Source: an uncultured Bacilli bacterium
GTDB lineage: Bacteria > Bacillota_I > Bacilli_A > RFN20 > CAG-826
Direction of reading: 5' to 3'
Assembly: GCA_944342125.1 (NCBI GenBank)
Contig: CALVMF010000005.1
Location: forward strand, 1-26,062
DNA length: 26,062 bases
Below, in pieces: positions 7,495 to 15,030 of this stretch. The notes below the pieces were generated by a model. The model was not told the origin of the DNA, did no database searches, and saw nothing but the letters and a program-made list of their open reading frames with translations. How positions within the stretch are numbered: position 1 is the stretch's first letter; each line of letters begins with the position of its first letter. The position numbers were made by a program, and so were the translations under genes.

Positions 7495-8679
7495 CTATTT
7501 AATGATTTCGCTAACTGTACCAGCACCAACAGTTCTTCCGCCTTCACGGATTGAGAATTTGGTACCTTTTTCAATTGCGACTGGGTGAATAAGTTCAACT
7601 GTGAAGCTTGTGTTATCACCTGGCATGACCATTTCTGTTCCAGCTGGAAGAGTAATTGTTCCAGTAATATCGGTTGTGTGGAAGTAGAATTGTGGTCTGT
7701 AGTTGCTTAAGAAAGCTGTATGTCTACCACCTTCTTCTTTGGTGAGAATGTAGCATTGGCAGGTGAATTTGCTATGTGGAGTGATAGATCCTGGTTTAGC
7801 AAGAACTTGTCCTCTAACAACTTCATCTCTGTTGACACCTCTTAAGAGAATACCAGCATTGTCGCCAGCTTCTGCGTAATCAAGGGTCTTTCTGAACATT
7901 TCGATACCAGTAACGACTGATGATTTTGTAGGTTTGATACCAACGATTTCAACAGGATCGTTTAATTTAACTGTACCTCTTTCAACTCTACCAGTGACGA
8001 CAGTTCCTCTACCTGTGATAGTTAAAACGTCTTCGATTGGCATTAAGAATGGTTTATCAGTATCTCTGACTGGATCTGGGATGTAGCTATCAACGGCATC
8101 CATTAATTGGAGAATAGCTTTTTGAGCTTCTGGATCACCATCGAGAGCTTTTCTAGCACTACCTCTAATGATAGGTGTTTCATCACCTGGGAAGCCATAT
8201 TTTGAAAGTAAGTCTCTGACATCCATTTCGACAAGGTCGATAAGTTCTGGATCTTCGACTAAGTCACATTTATTTAAGAAAACAACGATGTAAGGAACAC
8301 CAACTTGTCTAGCAAGAAGGATGTGTTCTCTTGTTTGTGGCATAACACCATCGGTAGCTGCAACAACAAGGATAGCGCCATCCATTTGAGCAGCACCAGT
8401 GATCATGTTCTTAACATAGTCAGCGTGCCCAGGGCAATCGACGTGTGCATAGTGTCTTTTTGCTGTTTGATATTCAACGTGAGCTGTATTAATTGTAATA
8501 CCTCTTGCCTTTTCTTCTGGTGCAGCATCAATTTGATCGTAATCCATTGATTTTGCAAAACCTTGTTTAGCAAGAACGTGTGTGATAGCAGCGGTTAATG
8601 TAGTTTTACCATGGTCAACGTGTCCAATGGTACCAATGTTCATATGGACCTTACTTCTATCAAATTTCTCTTTTGCCAT
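7495..8679 (-). CDS. tuf: Translation elongation factor Tu
   Basis: A 394-residue EF-Tu, which brings aminoacyl-tRNA to the ribosome as a GTP complex. The GTPase motifs are intact: GHVDHGKT at 19-26, switch I RGITI around 59-63, DCPGHADY from residue 81 with the catalytic His, and NKCD at 136-139. Domains 2 and 3 are complete to the normal C-terminal GRTVGAGTVSEI. The ribosome binding site is TAGGAGGA. It is the last gene of the str cluster but has its own promoter in the 101-bp gap after fusA, so it can be expressed independently. Confidence 0.98.
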   Translation of the reverse strand: MAKEKFDRSKVHMNIGTIGHVDHGKTTLTAAITHVLAKQGFAKSMDYDQIDAAPEEKARGITINTAHVEYQTAKRHYAHVDCPGHADYVKNMITGAAQMDGAILVVAATDGVMPQTREHILLARQVGVPYIVVFLNKCDLVEDPELIDLVEMDVRDLLSKYGFPGDETPIIRGSARKALDGDPEAQKAILQLMDAVDSYIPDPVRDTDKPFLMPIEDVLTITGRGTVVTGRVERGTVKLNDPVEIVGIKPTKSSVVTGIEMFRKTLDYAEAGDNAGILLRGVNRDEVVRGQVLAKPGSITPHSKFTCQCYILTKEEGGRHTAFLSNYRPQFYFHTTDITGTITLPAGTEMVMPGDNTSFTVELIHPVAIEKGTKFSIREGGRTVGAGTVSEIIK

Positions 8680-8724
8680 AAGTAATTTTTTCCTCCTAGA
8701 ATAAATAGCTTTCGCAATGTAAAT

Positions 8725-8753
8725 ATTTTACTTAAATTAAATACGATTAGCAA
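8725..8753 (-). promoter_or_regulatory. Internal promoter for tuf
   Basis: On the minus strand: TTGCTA (8748-8753), 17-nt spacer, TAAAAT (8725-8730) between fusA and tuf. The -35 region lies between two arms TACGAT and ATCGTA (8742-8747 and 8760-8765). These are the same hexamers as in the palindrome at 7350-7365, here separated by 12 bp. Confidence 0.55.
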
Positions 8754-8780
8754 TGACTTATCGTAATAATTTCGGCCTAA

Positions 8781-10850
8781 TTAGTTGTTGACTCCACTCT
8801 TTTTAATGATCTCATCTTGAATGAATTTTGGACATTCGCCGAAGTGATCAAATTCCATAGAGTAGCTTCCTCTACCTTGAGTGAAGGAACGTAAATCTGT
8901 GACGTAACCGAACATTTCAGCAAGTGGAACTTCAGCTTCGATAATCTTAGCGTTACCTCTTTGTGATTCACCAGTCATTTGACCTCTTCTACGGCTAATA
9001 TCACCGATGACATCACCATAATATTGTTCAGGTACTGTAACTTCAACCTTCATAATTGGTTCTAAGATTACAGGATCACATTTTTTAGCAGCTTCTTTAA
9101 GTGCCATACTAGCAGCAATCTTATAAGCAGCTTCACTACTATCAACATCATGGTAAGAACCATCATGAAGTGTAGCTTTTATATCAATTGCAGGATAGCC
9201 AGCAACAAGTCCCTTTTGCATAGCATCGACTAAACCATCTTGAGTTGGTTTGATGTATTCTTTTGGAACTGTACCGCCAACAATTGCGTTAACGAATTCA
9301 AATCCTTTGCCTGGATTAGGTTCAAATTTAATAACGACGTGACCATATTGTCCTCTACCACCAGATTGTCTGATGTATTTACCTTCACAATCGCCGACTT
9401 TCTTAATAGTTTCACGGTATCCGACTTGTGGTTTACCAACGTTAACTTGAACATTGAATTCTCTTCTTAATCTATCGACGATAATGTCGAGATGAAGTTC
9501 GCCAACACCAGCGATAATGGTTTGACCAGTTTCTTCGTTAGTATGGACTTTAAATGTTGGGTCTTCTTCAGCAAGTTTAGCAAGAGCAATACCCATTTTT
9601 TCTTGGTCAGCTTTTGTTTTTGGCTCAACTGCTTCTTCGATAACTGGTTCTGGGAATTCCATCTTTTCGAGTACGACATCAAGGTTTTCATCACAAAGTG
9701 TTTCACCAGTTGTAGTATTCTTTAAGCCAATAATTGCACCGATTTCACCAGCGTGAAGTGCTTCGACTTCTTGACGGTGATTTGAATGCATCAAAACAAG
9801 TCTACCAATTCTTTCTTTGACACCTTTGTTGCTATTTAAAACATAGCTTCCTGATTTTAAGATACCAGAATAGACTCTAACGTAAGCAAGTCTGCCAACG
9901 AATGGATCGGTAGCAATCTTAAATGCTAAACCAACCATTGGTTTACTATCATCAGGAATGCATTCGTATATAGTACCATCAGGTTTTGTACCTTTTGCAG
10001 GTTTAATATCAAGTGGTGATGGTAAGTAGTCAATAACGCCATCGAGGAGTAATTGAACACCTTTGTTTTTATATGCACTACCACAGAAAACTGGGTGGAA
10101 TTCTCCAGCAATGGTAGCTTTTCTAATAACGGCTTTAATTTCTTCAACGCTTGGTTCTTGACCATCAAGAACTTTCATACAGAAATCATCATCAAAACCA
10201 GCTAAATCTTCGATGAGTTGTTGTCTTAATTCTTGGCAACGTGCCATATATTCTTCTGGAACTGGAACTTTTGTTGGATTTTTAGCGTCTGTAAAATCCC
10301 AACCTTCCATCTTAATGATGTCGATAACGCCTTTTAATTCATTTGATAAACCAATTGGATATTGAACTGGGCGAGCATTTGCGCCAAGTTTTTCATGAAT
10401 TGATTTCCAAGACATTTCAAAATCAGCACCAATTGCGTCAAGTTTGTTAACGAAAACGATTCTTGGAACGCCATATTTTGTTCCTTGTCTCCAGACGGTT
10501 TCAGTTTGTGGTTCAACACCATTTTTTCCATCAAGAACAGTGATAGCACCATCAAGAACTCTTAATGAACGTTCGACTTCAACTGTAAAGTCGACGTGCC
10601 CAGGAGTGTCGATGATGTTAAATCTATTTTCTTTCCAGAAGCAGGTTGTAGCAGCTGAGGTAATTGTAATGCCTCTTTCTTGCTCTTGAACCATCCAGTC
10701 CATAGTGGCTGCGCCTTCATGGACTTCACCAATTTTATGAATCTTATTAGTAAAGAATAAGATACGTTCAGTTGTTGTAGTTTTACCAGCATCAATGTGA
10801 GCCATGATACCGATATTTCTGGTATGCGCTAAATCATACTCTCTAGCCAT
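8781..10850 (-). CDS. fusA: Translation elongation factor G
   Basis: A 689-residue EF-G, the GTPase that drives ribosomal translocation. The P-loop AHIDAGKTT lies at 17-25, followed by ERGITITSAA and DTPGHVDFTVEVERSLRV with the catalytic His. The rest is full length and collinear with the five-domain family, ending in the usual TDLRSFTQGRGSYSMEFDHF region. The ribosome binding site is AGGAGAG. It follows rpsG after 24 bp in the standard str order. The minus-strand hairpin just downstream is weak, so some transcription probably continues into tuf. Confidence 0.98.
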   Translation of the reverse strand: MAREYDLAHTRNIGIMAHIDAGKTTTTERILFFTNKIHKIGEVHEGAATMDWMVQEQERGITITSAATTCFWKENRFNIIDTPGHVDFTVEVERSLRVLDGAITVLDGKNGVEPQTETVWRQGTKYGVPRIVFVNKLDAIGADFEMSWKSIHEKLGANARPVQYPIGLSNELKGVIDIIKMEGWDFTDAKNPTKVPVPEEYMARCQELRQQLIEDLAGFDDDFCMKVLDGQEPSVEEIKAVIRKATIAGEFHPVFCGSAYKNKGVQLLLDGVIDYLPSPLDIKPAKGTKPDGTIYECIPDDSKPMVGLAFKIATDPFVGRLAYVRVYSGILKSGSYVLNSNKGVKERIGRLVLMHSNHRQEVEALHAGEIGAIIGLKNTTTGETLCDENLDVVLEKMEFPEPVIEEAVEPKTKADQEKMGIALAKLAEEDPTFKVHTNEETGQTIIAGVGELHLDIIVDRLRREFNVQVNVGKPQVGYRETIKKVGDCEGKYIRQSGGRGQYGHVVIKFEPNPGKGFEFVNAIVGGTVPKEYIKPTQDGLVDAMQKGLVAGYPAIDIKATLHDGSYHDVDSSEAAYKIAASMALKEAAKKCDPVILEPIMKVEVTVPEQYYGDVIGDISRRRGQMTGESQRGNAKIIEAEVPLAEMFGYVTDLRSFTQGRGSYSMEFDHFGECPKFIQDEIIKKSGVNN

Positions 10851-10874
10851 AAATCTCTCCTAATAAAATGATGA

Positions 10875-11345
10875 TTACCACTTATAGTGAGCGTAAGCCT
10901 TATTAGCTTCAGCCATTTTGTGGGTATCTTCTCTCTTCTTAACGCTGTTACCTGTTCCATTAGCTGCATCGATAATTTCGTTGCAGAGTTTGTCTTCCAT
11001 GGATTTTTCTTTTCTTAAACGAGCATAGTTAACTAACCATCTTAAACCGAGAGTAACTTTTCTTTCTGTACTTACTTCAGTTGGAACTTGATAGTTAGCA
11101 GCACCAATTCTTTTAGCCTTAAGTTCAACTTCTGGCATAATGTGATCTAATGCTGTTGCAAAAACATCCATTGCATTCTTTTGGGTCTTTGCTTCAATCT
11201 TTTTAAAAGCAGTATATAAAATTGTTTGAGCAGTTCCTTTTTTACCATCAATCATAATCTTATTAATTAATCTGGTGACTAATTTTGAATTATAGATTGG
11301 ATCTGGTAAAACATCTCTTTTTCCTACGCTACCTTTTCTTGGCAT
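10875..11345 (-). CDS. rpsG: 30S ribosomal protein S7
   Basis: A 156-residue uS7 of normal length, beginning MPRKGSVGKRDVLPDP and containing the conserved RRIGAANYQVP-like segment and GLRWLVNYAR. S7 nucleates the 30S head by binding the 3' domain of 16S rRNA. It lies 15 bp after rpsL with an AAAGGAG ribosome binding site and is clearly co-transcribed with rpsL and fusA. Confidence 0.98.
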   Translation of the reverse strand: MPRKGSVGKRDVLPDPIYNSKLVTRLINKIMIDGKKGTAQTILYTAFKKIEAKTQKNAMDVFATALDHIMPEVELKAKRIGAANYQVPTEVSTERKVTLGLRWLVNYARLRKEKSMEDKLCNEIIDAANGTGNSVKKREDTHKMAEANKAYAHYKW

Positions 11346-11360
11346 AACTATTCTCCTTTA

Positions 11361-11780
11361 TTACTCTTTTCCTTTTGGTTTCTTAGTACCATATAAGGAT
11401 CTTCCTTGTCTACGGGCTTCAATGCCTGCGCAATCTAAACAACCTCTAATAATATGGTATCTAACACCTGGGAGGTCTTTGACTCTACCGCCTCTAATCA
11501 TGACAGTTGAGTGCTCTTGTAAGTTGTGTCCTTCTCCACCGATATAAGCTGTAACTTCATATCCGTTGGAGAGCTTAACTCTAGCGTATTTTCTTAAAGC
11601 TGAGTTTGGTTTTTTAGGGGTCATTGTACCAACACGGGTGCAAACGCCTCTTTTTTGTGCACTATTTTGACTTCTTTCTTTTTTATTTAAAGAGTCAAAT
11701 CTTTTTAAAAGTGCAGGTGCTTTTGATTTGAAGGTAGGTGATTTTCTACCTTGTCTAACTAATTGATTAATAGTTGGCAT
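11361..11780 (-). CDS. rpsL: 30S ribosomal protein S12
   Basis: A 139-residue uS12 in the decoding centre. The conserved loops PKKPNSALRK and GRVKDLPGVRYH carry the ordinary Lys residues, so there is no sign of the common streptomycin-resistance substitutions. The first gene of the str operon, it has the strong ribosome binding site AAGGAG and a leader region containing two candidate promoters. Upstream lies the NrnA-type gene rather than rpoC, which is the usual neighbour in many bacteria. Confidence 0.98.
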   Translation of the reverse strand: MPTINQLVRQGRKSPTFKSKAPALLKRFDSLNKKERSQNSAQKRGVCTRVGTMTPKKPNSALRKYARVKLSNGYEVTAYIGGEGHNLQEHSTVMIRGGRVKDLPGVRYHIIRGCLDCAGIEARRQGRSLYGTKKPKGKE

Positions 11781-11865
11781 CTTTCTTTCTCCTTGAATTC
11801 ATACACACAATACCTGGTGTATCATACTATCTACTAAAAAATAAGAACTTTTCAGTCGCTCAATT

Positions 11866-11894
11866 AATATAGACATTTGTTCAACTCTTTGCAA
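11866..11894 (-). promoter_or_regulatory. Proximal promoter of the str operon
   Basis: Minus strand: TTGCAA (11889-11894), 17-nt spacer, TATATT (11866-11871). With the distal promoter this makes a tandem pair, as is often seen before ribosomal protein operons. Confidence 0.5.
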
Positions 11895-11921
11895 GGAAAA
11901 TTTTTTGAGAAATTTTTGACC

Positions 11922-11951
11922 ATTATAAATAACGTTACTTTTTAATATCAA
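11922..11951 (-). promoter_or_regulatory. Distal promoter of the str operon
   Basis: Minus strand: TTGATA (11946-11951), 18-nt spacer, TATAAT (11922-11927). The predicted start near 11915 gives a leader of roughly 135 nt before rpsL. It begins only 16 bp after the nrnA stop codon. Confidence 0.65.
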
Positions 11952-11967
11952 GAAAAAAACTTCTTAA

Positions 11968-12924
11968 TTATGAATTATCATCATCACAATCTATATAATC
12001 TAAAACTTTTTGTATCTCACTTATCGAGTAAAGTGTTCCGCCACTTTCAGAATAATGACCACCACCATTAAATCTACAAGCCACTTTTTGAACGTTTTTA
12101 CTACCATCGCTTCGATATTCACATCTTATCGATTTACCATCTTCATTTTCGATAAAAAAACACCAATAATGGTAACCATTTAAATTAGCTAGGAGTTTTA
12201 TTTCATGACTAATATCATTTTGTTTTAAGCCAAGTTTTAAATACTCTTCTTTTGGAACGATTAAATAACATGCTTTTTTAGAGAATTTATAATTAGTATA
12301 AACAAAAACTCTAAATTTAATCATCGCTTCATTTACTTTATCTATTTCTCTATAAATCTTTTTAGTGTCGATATTAAAACTTACTAATTCTTCAGCCATT
12401 TTAAAGGTTTCGATATTGGAGTTATTCAAAAAACGATTTGTATCAGTTATAAGACCAATATAAAGGTAATAAGCAATTTCATCGTTTATTTTTAAATTAA
12501 GGTCTTTGATGAAGTTATAAATTACGAAAGTACAACTAGCCGAATCGACAATTTTGTAATATAAAGGGTAATTTTTAAGTGCATCGTTAGTTATATGATG
12601 ATCAATAAATGCCAATTCCTTTGCATCTTCATAAGAAGAATCTTCAATTCTTTTAACATCATTTAAATCAACACAAATTCCTAAATATTCTTTTCTCTTT
12701 GCTAAGAATAAATCATCACTTTGATTTACAAGATTAGTTAAATTAAATGGTATCGTTCCAGCAACATAAACTACTTTATTAGGAAAGTATTCTTTGATTA
12801 ATGCTTTCATGGCTCTAGCAGAGCTTACGCAATCTCCATCTGGATTCACATGCCCATAAATTATTATATTGTCATATCTTTTAATTGCTTCCCAAATATT
12901 AAAAGCTTTTTTATACTCTTCCAT
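11968..12924 (-). CDS. nrnA: DHH-family phosphoesterase, NrnA-like oligoribonuclease/pAp phosphatase
   Basis: A 318-residue DHH-DHHA1 protein. Metal-binding motifs are GHVNPDGD at 24-31, the VDLND segment near 86-89, DHH at 108-110, and a TDTNRF stretch at 160-165. The C-terminal DHHA1 domain has GGGHYSESGGT at 287-297, the substrate-binding loop. Length and motif spacing match NrnA enzymes, which degrade very short RNAs (2-5 nt) and dephosphorylate 3'-phosphoadenosine 5'-phosphate. A c-di-AMP/pApA hydrolase of the same superfamily is possible, but the membrane and GGDEF parts of GdpP are absent. The ribosome binding site is GAGGAAG. It is divergent from the phn operon, sharing a 166-bp intergenic region. 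Confidence 0.87.
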   Translation of the reverse strand: MEEYKKAFNIWEAIKRYDNIIIYGHVNPDGDCVSSARAMKALIKEYFPNKVVYVAGTIPFNLTNLVNQSDDLFLAKRKEYLGICVDLNDVKRIEDSSYEDAKELAFIDHHITNDALKNYPLYYKIVDSASCTFVIYNFIKDLNLKINDEIAYYLYIGLITDTNRFLNNSNIETFKMAEELVSFNIDTKKIYREIDKVNEAMIKFRVFVYTNYKFSKKACYLIVPKEEYLKLGLKQNDISHEIKLLANLNGYHYWCFFIENEDGKSIRCEYRSDGSKNVQKVACRFNGGGHYSESGGTLYSISEIQKVLDYIDCDDDNS

Positions 12925-12989
12925 AACCTTCTTCCTCGCCCTTAAAAAAAATTAGAATAAATAATTGGGTTTTGCAATAAAAAATTAAA

Positions 12990-13030
12990 TTGTAAAGAGA
13001 TTGTAATGATTTATTTACAATCATTTACTT
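12990..13030. promoter_or_regulatory. Pho-box-like repeat cluster between nrnA and phnD
   Basis: TTGTAA occurs at 12990-12995 and 13001-13006, exactly 11 bp apart. On the other strand this reads TTACAA-N5-TTACAA. A facing TTACAATC (13015-13022) makes a perfect 8-bp inverted repeat with GATTGTAA (12999-13006), and TTTACT follows at 13024-13029. The 11-bp spacing and TT-x-ACA units resemble PhoP boxes of Bacilli. The phnD -10 box downstream has no good -35, as expected for an activated promoter. Confidence 0.45.
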
Positions 13031-13050
13031 TCTGATTATTGCTTTATGCC

Positions 13051-13074
13051 TATAATAAACTTGTTTTAAACAAG
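13051..13074 (+). promoter_or_regulatory. phnD promoter -10 box and start-site palindrome
   Basis: TATAAT lies at 13051-13056 with only a poor -35 (TTTCTG, 16-nt spacing). CTTGTTTTAAACAAG at 13060-13074 is a 7-1-7 palindrome spanning the predicted start (about 13063) and running into the AAGGAG ribosome binding site. It could be an operator, or a small RNA hairpin masking translation. Confidence 0.5.
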
Positions 13075-13090
13075 GAGAAAACTTTTCAAA

Positions 13091-14257
13091 ATGAAAAACA
13101 AAAAATTATTTGGTGGATTGTTAATGTGCGCAACTGCACTCGTTAGTATGGCAGGTTGTGGAGAAAGCAAAGAAGTAATTAAACTTCAACTCACCGCTTC
13201 TAAACCTGGCGAGGTCTTAAATCAAAACGCAAAAGCATTAGAGCCATATCTTGAAGAAGAAATGCCTGACTTTGATTTCAAAATTTCAGTAGGAACAGAT
13301 TTCAGCGCTGATGCTGTTGGCTTACAAGCAAGAACTATTGATGCCGCATTTATGACAGCATCAACTTTTGCAACTAGTGAAATTGCTCAACAAGGAAAAA
13401 TCGATATGATTTTACGTTCAACTCGTGCTGGATTTAAAGTCATTGAAGATTTTGCTGATGATGAAGGTAGTCATAATAGCGAGAAAGCTAGAGATATGCA
13501 ACGCCAAGCAATGAATGGCAAAAACCCTAAAACTGGCGAAGCTTATGACTATAAAGCTGAAGATGAAGGCATTGTTTCTTATTATTATGCTGAATGCATC
13601 ATTAAAAAAGAAAATGTCGAAAAATGGGATACAAATGATGATGGCGAAGTCAGTCTTGCCGAACTTGCTGGAAAGAAAATTTGTATGCAAGCAGCAACTT
13701 CCCCAGCTGGATATTCATATCCTAGATATGCTTTTAGTCAAGAAACTAATAATGGTACTTGGGCTAATGGAATGACCATGGTAACTGGAAAAGCCGATGC
13801 TAGCAAAGGTGAATATCAATATGTCCAAGGAAAGGGCTATTCAAGTGACTTTAATGATTTAATGAATGGAACAGTGGATGCCTTATGGGGCTATATGGAT
13901 GTTAGAAAAGATGCATATAATGGTGGCGCTGGATGGGAAAGCTGGAAAAATGATGCTTCAGTCTTTACCGATACCTACACTGTTGCTTTAACTCAAGGCA
14001 TCTTAAATGATGGTATTGCAGTTAGAAGCGATATGGATCAAGATATCAAAACCGCTTTAGCAAATGCTTTCAAAAAACTTGTCACAACTGGTGATAACAC
14101 CGATGATGGAAGCGCAAACGATGTTGATAAAGATGGAAAACCTTCACCATCTTACATTATCAAATCACTCTATTCTCATACTGGTTACGAAGATGCTAAA
14201 AATAGTGACTATGCTGAAGAAATAGAATTCCAAAAATGGTCTAACGCAAACTTATAA
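13091..14257 (+). CDS. phnD: PhnD-like substrate-binding lipoprotein of an ABC importer
   Basis: A 388-residue lipoprotein with lipobox MAGC and modified Cys23. The fold follows the phosphonate-binding PhnD family: early strand LQLTASKPGE, a DAAFMTASTF ligand loop near 84-93, and the TSPAGYSYP segment at 203-211. Phosphonate, phosphite or phosphate is the usual ligand type, but the mycoplasma p37 thiamine-binding lipoprotein belongs to the same family. Residues 180-191 (DTNDDGEVSLAE) match an EF-hand-type Ca2+ loop at every ligand position, and a weaker DVDKDG follows at 344-349. This start is chosen because it gives a proper signal peptide and has AAGGAG upstream (about 11 nt spacing). First gene of a four-gene plus-strand operon. 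Confidence 0.87.
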   Translation: MKNKKLFGGLLMCATALVSMAGCGESKEVIKLQLTASKPGEVLNQNAKALEPYLEEEMPDFDFKISVGTDFSADAVGLQARTIDAAFMTASTFATSEIAQQGKIDMILRSTRAGFKVIEDFADDEGSHNSEKARDMQRQAMNGKNPKTGEAYDYKAEDEGIVSYYYAECIIKKENVEKWDTNDDGEVSLAELAGKKICMQAATSPAGYSYPRYAFSQETNNGTWANGMTMVTGKADASKGEYQYVQGKGYSSDFNDLMNGTVDALWGYMDVRKDAYNGGAGWESWKNDASVFTDTYTVALTQGILNDGIAVRSDMDQDIKTALANAFKKLVTTGDNTDDGSANDVDKDGKPSPSYIIKSLYSHTGYEDAKNSDYAEEIEFQKWSNANL

Positions 14258-14264
14258 AATAAAT

Positions 14265-15029
14265 ATGATTCAATTTGAAAACGTTTCAAAAGTCTACCCA
14301 GAAGGAACTAGAGCGCTTTCTAATATCAATTTAACTATAAAAGATGGTGAATTTATCTGCATTATAGGTTTATCTGGTGCAGGTAAATCCACCCTTTTGC
14401 GTACGGTTAATAAAATGCATGATATTTCTAGTGGTTCTCTTTTTGTTAATGGAACTGATGTTAGCCAATGTAAAGGGAAAAGTTTAAGAGAACTTAGAAG
14501 AGGCATTGGCATGATATTCCAATCTTTCAATCTAGTTTCGCGAATTAGTGTATATAAAAATGTTCTTTCTGGAAGAGCGGGCTTTCACTCTTTTTGGGGT
14601 GTATTATTTTCACATTATTCAAAAGAAGAAAAAATTTTAGCTTTAAAAAATCTTGAGCTCATGGGTATTTTAGATAAAGCATATCAAAGAGCTGATAAAC
14701 TTAGTGGCGGACAGCAACAAAGAGTTGCCCTTGCTCGTGCTTTAACTCAAGATCCAAAAATAATCTTAGCAGACGAACCTACTGCTTCTTTAGATCCACT
14801 TACTTCTAAGCAAGTCATGGATGATTTTTTAAAGATAAATAAAACCTTTGGAATTACAATTATTGCTAATATGCATCATGTCGATTTGTCTAAAAAATAT
14901 GCGACAAGAATACTTGGCATTAAAGATGGTCAAATCGCTTTTGATGGTAGGCCTGAAGAACTTACCGATGAAGCTTTAATGAAGATTTATGGTCGTAGTT
15001 TAACTGATAATGAGTTATTGGAGAAATAA
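14265..15029 (+). CDS. phnC: PhnC-like ABC transporter ATP-binding protein
   Basis: A 254-residue ATPase. Walker A GLSGAGKST at 35-43, Q-loop Gln86, signature LSGGQ at 146-150, Walker B IILADE at 166-171, and an H-loop in NMHHVD (204-205). The segment RISVYKNVLSGRAGF followed by the SHYSKEEK insertion is characteristic of PhnC rather than of other ABC ATPases. It starts 7 bp after the phnD stop with no clear ribosome binding site, so translation is probably coupled to phnD. It powers the two permeases encoded directly downstream. Confidence 0.93.
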   Translation: MIQFENVSKVYPEGTRALSNINLTIKDGEFICIIGLSGAGKSTLLRTVNKMHDISSGSLFVNGTDVSQCKGKSLRELRRGIGMIFQSFNLVSRISVYKNVLSGRAGFHSFWGVLFSHYSKEEKILALKNLELMGILDKAYQRADKLSGGQQQRVALARALTQDPKIILADEPTASLDPLTSKQVMDDFLKINKTFGITIIANMHHVDLSKKYATRILGIKDGQIAFDGRPEELTDEALMKIYGRSLTDNELLEK

Positions 15030-15030
15030 C

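Noticed and set aside
7495..10850. Long antisense and alternate-frame ORFs within tuf and fusA
   Set aside because: They are shadows of highly conserved genes, with no ribosome binding sites and no protein-like composition.
11940..11967. Terminator after nrnA
   Set aside because: A short A/T stem with a wobble pair exists but no T-tract follows, and it overlaps the -35 box of the rpsL promoter.
12925..13090. TPP or other riboswitch upstream of phnD
   Set aside because: The predicted leader is about 28 nt and no thi-box-like or other conserved riboswitch core was seen.
15010..15030. Earlier ATG for the first PhnE-like permease
   Set aside because: It lies inside phnC and would place the clear TTGGAGA ribosome binding site within the coding region; the ATG at 15031 fits better.
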